Of a DNA stretch of 64,000 bases, positions 58,306 through 64,000 are shown piece by piece. The notes beneath the pieces are model-generated. The model saw only the letters and a program-made list of their open reading frames with translations. It was not told where the DNA came from and searched no databases. The stretch is from Methylobacterium sp. SyP6R. GTDB taxonomy: Bacteria; Pseudomonadota; Alphaproteobacteria; Rhizobiales; Beijerinckiaceae. The stretch is taken from contig NZ_JAAQRC020000001.1 of assembly GCF_019216885.1 (NCBI RefSeq), positions 1,178,001 through 1,242,000 of the forward strand, written 5' to 3'. Position numbers and translations under genes: made by a program. Position 1 is the stretch's first letter. Each line of letters opens with the position of its first letter.

Positions 58306-60045
58306 CTACCGGACCTGGTCCAGGAGCTCGGCGCCCTGGACCACCACGCGGATGCCCGGCGTCACCCCGGCCTCGACCAGCACCCGCGTGCCGTCGAGGG
58401 GCGCGACCCGCACGGGTCTGGCCTCGTAGCGCTCGGCGCTCGTGTGGGCATAGACCACATCCTGGCCGTTGGCGGTGCGGACCACGCTCGCCCGCGGCAG
58501 GGCGAGGCCGTGCTGCTCGGCATCGGTGGCGGCGAGCACGGTGACGAACTGGCCGACCCGCAGGCCCTCCGAGCCCCCTTGGATCGCGAACTGCACGGGA
58601 ATCGCCTGGTTGCGGTCGGCCAGCCCCGCGCCCTGGTAGGCGAGCGCCAGGGTCCGGCCGTCGGCGAGCCGCGCGGTGGCGTCGGATGCGGGCGTCAAAG
58701 CATCGAAGCTCAGGGCCTCGACCCAGAGTTTGGCCGGATCGACGATCTGGAACACCATCTGGCCGGGAGCGGCCATCTGTCCGGCGACCGCCGCGGCTTC
58801 CGCGATCACGCCGCCGACCGGGGCGGTCAGCACCTCCGGCTCCTGGCGGATGCGGTCGAGGGCGGTGCGGCGGTCCTTGAGGCCCTTCAATTCGTCCTGC
58901 GCCTCGTCGAGCTGGACCTGCGAGACGGCGCCGCTCGGGCTGAGCTTGAGGTAGCGGTCGACCCGGCGCTGCACGATGGCGATCTGCTGATCGAGCTCGC
59001 CCTGGCGCTGGCGCATGTCGGAGAGATCGACCCGCTGCACCGGCGGGGTGACCAGGGCCAGCGCCTCCCCGGCGCGAACCTTGGTGCCGAGCCGCGGGAA
59101 GGTGCCGGAGGGCGGCGGCGCCAGGCGCCCGCCGACCGAGGATTGCACCACGCCGCTGGCATTCGGGTCCGGGATGATGCGGCCGGGCAGGGACACGGTA
59201 CGGCGGAAGGCGCCCTCGGCCGCGACCTGCGTGCGCAGGGAGAGCAGGCGCTGGGCGGGTTTGGGCACGAACACCGCCCCGTCGCCGAGGCGTTGGGCGA
59301 GGTCGGTGGGCGAGGGCACGAAGGCCGCGCCGGTCTCCGGGTGGTCTCCCTCATGCGCGAAGGCGGTGGCACCGAGCACCAGGGTCGCGGCCAGCACCAG
59401 AACGGCGAGGACGGGCGCCCGGCGTCCAGCCCGCATCAGCCCCATGGCGGCGAGCCCCAGGGCGAAGCCCCCGGCGGCGGCGAGGCCGGCGCCTGGATCG
59501 CGGGCGGCGATCCGGTCGGTCAGGCCCTCGGTGAGCCGGTGCAGCCAGCCCTCGCCCTCATGCCCGGCATCATGCGCGGCTTCGTGCCCGGTAGGAGCAG
59601 GCTCGGCGGGTTTCGGCATCGCGACGCTCAGCGGCAGCACGTCCACGTCGGCGCCGGCGGTCACCGTGACGACGAGGTCGAGGTGATCGGCCTTGGGATC
59701 GCGGGTCGCGAGCCAGGGCGCGGGGAGGCGGTAGCTGCCGTCCGGGGCGGGTTCGGCGGTGGCGGGACCTGTCGGCGTCTCGACCTCCAGGGTGGCATCG
59801 GTGATCGGTTCAGCCGTCGCGAATCGGTCGAGAAAGAGCACCAGGGCATCGCCCCGGGGGATCGCCACCAGCTCGAACGCGGCGGAGGACGCCTCGCCTC
59901 GCGGCGCAATGGTCTTCGAGACCGGCGGTTGCGGGGCACCGTGGTCGTGGCCCTCATGGGCATGGGCGGAGAGAAACGGCAGCGCCAGAAGAGCAAGCGC
60001 CACGGCCAGCGCACGCGGCGCTGCCGTCGACCGGAACGGGAACAT
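58306..60045 (-). CDS. czcB: Periplasmic adaptor of metal-efflux pump, CzcB-like, with extended N terminus
   Basis: Membrane-fusion protein of 579 residues. After a signal peptide ([18 protein letters not shown]) a His-rich stretch (HEGHDHGAP) and a ~140-residue domain precede a hydrophobic helix ([20 protein letters not shown]) that itself ends AHEGDHPE like a second exported His-rich start. The adaptor proper begins about residue 225: [20 protein letters not shown], a lipoyl/barrel-sandwich part, an alpha-hairpin ([20 protein letters not shown]), and the C-terminal [17 protein letters not shown]. The doubled N terminus may come from fusion of a small metal-binding exported protein to CzcB. 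ATG 60,045 is used. Confidence 0.88.
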   Translation of the reverse strand: MFPFRSTAAPRALAVALALLALPFLSAHAHEGHDHGAPQPPVSKTIAPRGEASSAAFELVAIPRGDALVLFLDRFATAEPITDATLEVETPTGPATAEPAPDGSYRLPAPWLATRDPKADHLDLVVTVTAGADVDVLPLSVAMPKPAEPAPTGHEAAHDAGHEGEGWLHRLTEGLTDRIAARDPGAGLAAAGGFALGLAAMGLMRAGRRAPVLAVLVLAATLVLGATAFAHEGDHPETGAAFVPSPTDLAQRLGDGAVFVPKPAQRLLSLRTQVAAEGAFRRTVSLPGRIIPDPNASGVVQSSVGGRLAPPPSGTFPRLGTKVRAGEALALVTPPVQRVDLSDMRQRQGELDQQIAIVQRRVDRYLKLSPSGAVSQVQLDEAQDELKGLKDRRTALDRIRQEPEVLTAPVGGVIAEAAAVAGQMAAPGQMVFQIVDPAKLWVEALSFDALTPASDATARLADGRTLALAYQGAGLADRNQAIPVQFAIQGGSEGLRVGQFVTVLAATDAEQHGLALPRASVVRTANGQDVVYAHTSAERYEARPVRVAPLDGTRVLVEAGVTPGIRVVVQGAELLDQVR

Positions 60046-60135
60046 CAGGAATTGGACCTTCGCGAGCGGACGTCGAGGAGCGCCCGCGGCAGTATCCGCC
60101 CGTCTCAGGCGGCGCGCCGGCGCGGGACGCGGGCG

Positions 60136-60561
60136 TCAGGCGAAGGATCGTGGCGGCCGGGCGGGCGAGTCCGGCGCGATGCCGGCGGGCACCGCGTCCT
60201 CGGCGGCCTTCAGGCGGCGGGCCGGAGTGAGGGCCGGGAACGCCGCCAGGCCGTCGGGAAGCAGGCCGGGCACGCAGCAGGAGGCGCCCATCAGGCAGCA
60301 CAGACCGTTGCAGGGCCGGGCAGCGGGCGCCGCGTCCGGGTCGATGGCGGTCAGGCGCGGGCCTTGCGCGACGGAGCGCGCCTCGGCCAGCGTCAGCGCC
60401 GCCGCGGCGGGGGCAGGTCCCTCGACATGGGCGCGAGCCTGATGCGAGTGCCCCTGATGCGCCTGCGCCGACGACACCCCGACCACCGACGAGCCGACGC
60501 ACGCGGCGATCAGAACGATCACCACGGCGAAGAGCCGTGCGAGGGGACGGGGCAGGGTCAT
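60136..60561 (-). CDS. Exported Cys- and His-rich protein, first gene of the metal-efflux operon
   Basis: 141-residue protein with an N-terminal hydrophobic signal (LARLFAVVIVLIAACVGSSV) followed by AHQGHSHQARAHVEG, rich in His, and later PCNGLCCLMGASCCVPGLLP, with five Cys in 13 residues. Both stretches could bind soft or divalent metals in the periplasm. It lies 90 bases upstream of the adaptor gene and is probably the first gene of the operon; it could sense or buffer the exported metal. I do not recognise a family. ATG 60,561 precedes the signal helix; upstream codons belong to repeats. Confidence 0.7.
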   Translation of the reverse strand: MTLPRPLARLFAVVIVLIAACVGSSVVGVSSAQAHQGHSHQARAHVEGPAPAAAALTLAEARSVAQGPRLTAIDPDAAPAARPCNGLCCLMGASCCVPGLLPDGLAAFPALTPARRLKAAEDAVPAGIAPDSPARPPRSFA

Positions 60562-60668
60562 GCCATCAGGATACCAGATTCGGGCCCGGAAGGAAGCGGG
60601 AGCGTCGGGCTTCGGCCCAGCATGGTCTCGAAGCCTGTTTGGCTGTTCGACGGACCCTCTCCCATCCG

Positions 60669-60898
60669 CGACCTCGTCCTGAGGTGTCATACGCTTTCCG
60701 GTTGATCGCTTCGCGATGCGGAAAGCGGCTTCGCTCAGGCGCCGCGCGGGCTGATGATACGGAATCCGGAAGTGATCTTCCGGATTCCGTATCAGCCGAT
60801 TGAAAATCGGGTGACCTCGAAGGAGGGTTCCAGGGATCGCAACGGTATCTGGAGCCATCCTTCGAGGCTCCTTTCAGTCACACCTCAGGATGAGGTCG
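60669..60898. repeat. Interrupted copy of the 134-bp repeat
   Basis: Outer ends CGACCTCGTCCTGAGGTG (60,669-60,686) and CACCTCAGGATGAGGTCG (60,881-60,898) match those at 35,444-35,577, and the inner pair (cctcgaaggagg, catccttcgagg) is present. The left part is interrupted after GAGGTGT by ~107 bases that form the two-stem element also found near 1309. Total length is 230 against 134 bases. Confidence 0.85.
60689..60795. repeat. Two-stem repeat element, copy 2 (nested)
   Basis: Stem 1 pairs GCTTTCCG (60,693-60,700) with CGGAAAGC (60,719-60,726). Stem 2 is a perfect 17-bp hairpin, GATACGGAATCCGGAAG (60,756-60,772) with its complement at 60,777-60,793. Compared with copy 1, stem 1 has a G-to-C change matched by C-to-G, and stem 2 has three changed bases matched on the other arm. 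The ends read CATACG and CGTATCA. Confidence 0.85.
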
Positions 60899-60950
60899 CG
60901 GGTGGGATGAAAATCCCTCGCGATGCCGATCTCTCGACTCAAGCAGGCTC

Positions 60951-61691
60951 TCAGCCCGGCCCCGACGTCTTGTCCGGATAGCGGCACAGGTCGGCGATGG
61001 CGCAGCGCCAGCATTCGGGCTTCCTCGCCTTGCAGGTGTAGCGCCCGTGCAGGATCAGCCAGTGATGGGCGTCGAGGCGGTAGGGCTCGGGCACGATCGC
61101 CTCCAGCCCCGCCTGGACCTTGTCGGTGGTCGAGCCCGGCGCGAGCGGGATGCGGTTCGAGACCCGGAAGATGTGGGTGTCGACCGCGATGGTCGGCTCG
61201 CCGAAGGCGACGTTGAGCACGACGCTCGCGGTCTTCTTGCCGACGCCGGGCAGCACCTCCAGGTGCTCGCGCTCCCGCGGCACCGCGCCGCCATGCTCCT
61301 CGACCAGGATGCGCGAGAGCGCGATGACGTTCTTGGCCTTGGTGTTGAACAGCCCGATCGTGCGGATGTGGTGGCGCACCACCTCCTCGCCGAGTTCCAG
61401 CATCGCCGCCGGGTTGTCGGCGCGGGCAAACAGCGGCGCGGTAGCGATGTTCACGCTCTTGTCGGTGGCTTGCGCCGAGAGCACCACCGCGACGAGGAGC
61501 GTATAGGGGTTCACGTATTCGAGATCGGAGCGCGGCTCCGGATTGGCGGCGCTGAGCCGGGCGAAGATCTCCCGCAGCGTCGCGGCATCGACCGGCTCCG
61601 GGGTCGTAGCCCGGGCGGTGAGGGGCTTCACCAGCCCTGCCTTGGCAGGTGCGGTGATTTTGTCGGGGGCGGCCTGCTTCCGGCGAGTCAT
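60951..61691 (-). CDS. nth: Endonuclease III (DNA glycosylase/AP lyase)
   Basis: Bifunctional base-excision repair enzyme removing oxidised pyrimidines. The helix-hairpin-helix is LEVLPGVGKKTASVVLNVAF with the catalytic Lys, followed by the catalytic Asp in IAVDTHIFRVSNRI. The C-terminal 4Fe-4S cluster motif C-x6-C-x2-C-x5-C is CKARKPECWRCAIADLC. LLVAVVLSAQATDKSVN is also typical. Length is 246 residues, longer than E. coli Nth by an N-terminal Lys/Ala/Thr extension of ~35 residues. ATG 61,691 is used. It is divergent from the DUF2244 gene with 20 bases between. Confidence 0.96.
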   Translation of the reverse strand: MTRRKQAAPDKITAPAKAGLVKPLTARATTPEPVDAATLREIFARLSAANPEPRSDLEYVNPYTLLVAVVLSAQATDKSVNIATAPLFARADNPAAMLELGEEVVRHHIRTIGLFNTKAKNVIALSRILVEEHGGAVPREREHLEVLPGVGKKTASVVLNVAFGEPTIAVDTHIFRVSNRIPLAPGSTTDKVQAGLEAIVPEPYRLDAHHWLILHGRYTCKARKPECWRCAIADLCRYPDKTSGPG

Positions 61692-61711
61692 GGGTGCCTT
61701 ATATGGGGCGC

Positions 61712-62248
61712 ATGGCGAGCGGCAAGGCATCCGACGACGCAAGCACGCGGCACCCCTACGGGCGCGACCCGGACGCGATCGAGCGCCCGGTCTTCTCGGC
61801 GACCATCCGGCCGCATTGCTCGCTGTCGCGCCTCGGCTTCCGGGTCGTGATGGTGGCCTGCGGCGGCGTCGCCCTGGTGACGGGGATCGCCTTCCTGCAG
61901 ATGGGGATGTGGCCGGTCACCGGCTTCTTCGGCCTCGACATCGCGGCGCTCTGGCTGGCGCTCACCCTCAATGCCCGCCGCGGCCGCTCCTTCGAGCAGG
62001 TGGTGATCAGCCAGATCGAGGTGCTGGTCGCCCGCGTCAGCCATCGCGGCGAGCGGGCCGAGTGGCGCTTCAACCCGCTCTGGACCCGGCTGCACAAGGT
62101 CGAGGACGAGGAATTCGGGCTCCTGTCGCTGTCCTTCGTGTCGCGCGGGCAACGGGTGCTGGTCGCGCGGGATGCCTCGCCGACGGAACGGCAGGCGGTG
62201 GCCGACGGGCTGACGCGGGCCTTGGCGGAGGTGAAGAAGGGGTATTGA
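61712..62248 (+). CDS. DUF2244 membrane protein
   Basis: Protein of 178 residues with two hydrophobic helices (FRVVMVACGGVALVTGIAFL and MWPVTGFFGLDIAALWLALT) followed by a cytoplasmic basic/acidic domain (RGRSFEQVVISQIEVLVARV, then FNPLWTRLHKVEDEEFGLLS). This matches the DUF2244 family of alphaproteobacteria, whose function is unknown and which is regularly next to nth. A soluble N terminus (PYGRDPDAIERPVFSATIRP) precedes the helices. ATG 61,712 is chosen; ATG 61,703 and GTG 61,694 are also in frame. Confidence 0.85.
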   Translation: MASGKASDDASTRHPYGRDPDAIERPVFSATIRPHCSLSRLGFRVVMVACGGVALVTGIAFLQMGMWPVTGFFGLDIAALWLALTLNARRGRSFEQVVISQIEVLVARVSHRGERAEWRFNPLWTRLHKVEDEEFGLLSLSFVSRGQRVLVARDASPTERQAVADGLTRALAEVKKGY

Positions 62249-62293
62249 GGGATTGAGCCTGTTCGACTTGATCCAGCCACTCAATCCCACCCG

Positions 62294-62311
62294 CGACATC
62301 ATCCTGAGGTG
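62294..62311. repeat. Single end of the 134-bp repeat (remnant)
   Basis: CGACATCATCCTGAGGTG differs by one base from the outer end at 35,444 and is followed by CGGGTGGGATGGAAATTCC, which resembles sequence just outside the right end of the copy at 60,898. The interior and second end are missing, so it looks like a deletion product. Confidence 0.65.
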
Positions 62312-62393
62312 CGGGTGGGATGGAAATTCCCCTCTCGAATTTCTCGTCGCAAGCCAACCGGGCTCCCAGCCATTTTGATATTTCGGACTGATC

Positions 62394-64000
62394 TTATTTT
62401 CTCTTCCTCGCCGGCTGCCGCAACCACTCCGCCAGCTTGGTATACCGCGGCTTCACCCCACCCCGCACCGCGATCGCCACCGCGCGGGTCTGGGCCACCA
62501 GCACCACCAGCCGCTTGCCCCGGGTCACGCCCGTATAGAGCAGGTTGCGGGCGAGCATCGTATAGTGCTGGAGTGCCACCGGGATCACCACGGCGGGGTA
62601 TTCCGAGCCTTGCGATTTGTGGATCGTGATGGCGTAGGCGGGGCTCAAGGCGTCCAGCTCCTCGAACGGCCAGGTCACCTCGCGCCCATCGAAGCCCGCC
62701 ACCAGCGATCCCTCCTCGGGATCGACCCGCAGCACCACGCCGAGATCGCCGTTGAAGACCTCGCGGTCGTAGTCGTTCTGCCCCACCATCACCCGGTCGC
62801 CGGGGGCGAAGACCCAGCCGAAGCGCTCGACCGAGACGGCCGGGTTCGGGTTGAGCACCCGCTGGAGCGCCTGGTTGAGGTGGCGGCTTCCCAAGGCGCC
62901 GCGGGTCATCGGGCAGAGCACCTGCACGTCCCGGACCGGGTCGAGGCCGAAGCGGCGCGGGATGCGGCGGGTGACGATCTCGACCAGCTTCTCGGCCCCG
63001 GCCTCGGGATCGTCGATCCCGACCACGAAGAAGTCGCCGTCCGGCGTGTCGGCGCCTTGCGGCATCCGCCCGGCATTGATCCGGTGGGCGCCCGTGACGA
63101 TCCGGCTCTCGGCGGCCTGGCGGAACACCTCGGTGAGGCGGGCGACCGCGAAGCGGCCCGCATCGATCACGTCGGCGAGCACCCGGCCCGGCCCGACCGA
63201 GGGCAGCTGGTCGACATCGCCGACGAGCCACAGCGCGGCGTGGCGCGGCAGGGCCCGGGTCAGCGCGTTCATCAGCGGCACGTCGATCATCGAGGCCTCG
63301 TCCAGCACCAGGAGGTCGCAGGACAGAGGAGCGTGCTCGTTGCGCTGGAAGCCGCCGTGGCGCGGGTCGATCTCGAGCAGGCGGTGGATGGTCCTGGCCT
63401 CGCGGCCGGTCTGCTCGCTCATCCGCTTGGCGGCCCGTCCCGTGGGCGCGGCGAGCAGCACCGCGGCCCCCGCCCCGTCGAGCATCCGCAGGAGCGCGTC
63501 CAGCGTGCTGGTCTTGCCGACGCCCGGCCCGCCGGTCATCACCGCGACCTTGGCGTTCAGCAGCGTCGCGGCGGCGGCTCGTTGCGACGGCGAGAGCGGC
63601 CGGCCGGTCTCGCCCTCGACCTTGGCGAGCGCGGCCTGCGCATCGATCTCGTCCCAAGGCAGGGGCGCGTCGTCGAGGGCGACCAGCCGCTCGGCGATCG
63701 TCCGTTCCGCCGCGTGCAGGCCGCGCAGGAACAGGTGCGGCACGTCCTGGATCGTGTCCATCACCACCGACTCGCCACCGATCTCCTCGACGAGGGCGGT
63801 GCGGAGCAGGCCCGCCTCCACCGCCAGCAGCGTGGCGGCGCGGGTGATGAGGTCCGGCACCGGCAGGGCGCAATGGCCGTCATCCATCGCCGCCTGGAGC
63901 GCGTAGGCGAGGCCGGCGCGCAGGCGCTCGGGCGCGGTCGGCGCCAGGCCGAGCTTGCCCGCGATGGCATCCGCCGTGCGAAAGCCGATGCCGCGTACGT
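62394..64000 (-). CDS. recD2: RecD2-type SF1B DNA helicase (5' end outside the window)
   Basis: 5'-to-3' DNA helicase acting in repair outside RecBCD. The visible part starts within the N-terminal helix-hairpin-helix region (RGIGFRTADAIAGKLG) at the window edge and runs 535 codons to TAA 62,394. Helicase motifs: Walker A in MTGGPGVGKTSTLDALLRML, motif Ia ILLAAPTGRAAKRMSE-like (VLLAAPTGRAAKRMSEQTGR), motif II LLVLDEASMIDVPLMNAL, motif III WLVGDVDQLPSVGPGRVLAD, and motif VI TVHKSQGSE-type (AITIHKSQGSEYPAVVIPVA) followed by RNLLYTGVTRGKRLVVLV. All catalytic motifs appear intact. The start codon lies beyond 64,000. Confidence 0.93.
   Translation of the reverse strand, partial: VRGIGFRTADAIAGKLGLAPTAPERLRAGLAYALQAAMDDGHCALPVPDLITRAATLLAVEAGLLRTALVEEIGGESVVMDTIQDVPHLFLRGLHAAERTIAERLVALDDAPLPWDEIDAQAALAKVEGETGRPLSPSQRAAAATLLNAKVAVMTGGPGVGKTSTLDALLRMLDGAGAAVLLAAPTGRAAKRMSEQTGREARTIHRLLEIDPRHGGFQRNEHAPLSCDLLVLDEASMIDVPLMNALTRALPRHAALWLVGDVDQLPSVGPGRVLADVIDAGRFAVARLTEVFRQAAESRIVTGAHRINAGRMPQGADTPDGDFFVVGIDDPEAGAEKLVEIVTRRIPRRFGLDPVRDVQVLCPMTRGALGSRHLNQALQRVLNPNPAVSVERFGWVFAPGDRVMVGQNDYDREVFNGDLGVVLRVDPEEGSLVAGFDGREVTWPFEELDALSPAYAITIHKSQGSEYPAVVIPVALQHYTMLARNLLYTGVTRGKRLVVLVAQTRAVAIAVRGGVKPRYTKLAEWLRQPARKRK

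Noticed and set aside
54995..58429. A 1144-codon plus-strand frame opposite czcA
   Set aside because: The translation is His/Arg/Asp-rich with no family sequence, the usual antisense mirror of a high-GC gene. CzcA on the other strand is certain.
1..64000. tRNA, rRNA, insertion sequences, phage genes and replication origin
   Set aside because: I looked through the gaps and saw no cloverleaf, transposase, integrase or DnaA-box cluster. A covariance-model scan would be needed to exclude small RNAs.

Overview
The window is a chromosomal segment of very GC-rich DNA from an alphaproteobacterium of the Hyphomicrobiales, most like Methylobacterium or a close relative. The evidence is the order nfu-tsaB-rimI / plsC-miaB-phoH-ybeY-corC-lnt-XRE regulator, a cellulose operon with the alphaproteobacterial accessory genes bcsN and bcsS, a small secreted Gly-Cys-Gly/Tyr-Arg-rich protein typical of the group, and many genes coupled by ATGA or GTGA overlaps. 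There is no rRNA, tRNA, transposase, phage gene or CRISPR array. The genus is an inference from gene content.

Region by region. 1-5.2 kb: two glycosyltransferases, a secreted protein of unknown role and an atypical LuxR-type regulator, separated by repeats. 6.0-11.9 kb: a five-gene minus-strand operon for an amino-sugar nucleotide (acetyltransferase, oxidoreductase, two DegT aminotransferases, an epimerase) facing a WecG/TagA glycosyltransferase. 12.2-13.3 kb: rplS with a clear terminator, and the small secreted protein. 13.3-16.9 kb: a four-gene operon resembling the Pseudomonas SiaABCD switch (PP2C phosphatase, diguanylate cyclase, STAS-like phosphoprotein, kinase). 17.4-29.2 kb: universal stress protein, then the conserved housekeeping run from nfu to lnt with an XRE regulator and a CynX-type transporter. 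29.2-30.5 kb: a GNAT acetyltransferase and a BrnT/BrnA toxin-antitoxin locus whose toxin has an amber stop at codon 5. 30.6-35.4 kb: a LysR regulator divergent from a valine-degradation operon (mmsA, acyl-CoA dehydrogenase, mmsB). 35.6-46.4 kb: cellulose synthesis (bcsA-bcsB-bcsZ-TPR protein-bcsN, with bcsS upstream). 46.5-54.3 kb: a degenerate hybrid histidine kinase, a polysaccharide polymerase, a Wzz/GumC-type chain-length protein, an O-acyltransferase and a stand-alone acyl carrier protein. 54.7-60.6 kb: an HME-RND heavy-metal efflux operon with two small periplasmic proteins. 60.9-64 kb: nth, a DUF2244 membrane protein and the C-terminal part of recD2, which runs off the window.

The main theme is the cell surface. 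Cellulose, at least one polysaccharide assembled by a polymerase and a Wzz protein, an amino-sugar nucleotide pathway and several glycosyltransferases share the window with a c-di-GMP signalling operon that may control aggregation or biofilm. The second theme is repeats: small hairpin elements fill most intergenic gaps. One ~107-bp element occurs at both ends of the window with compensatory base changes in two stems. At 60.7 kb it sits inside a second repeat whose uninterrupted copy lies at 35.4 kb. Another repeat has entered the 5' coding end of bcsB without breaking the frame.
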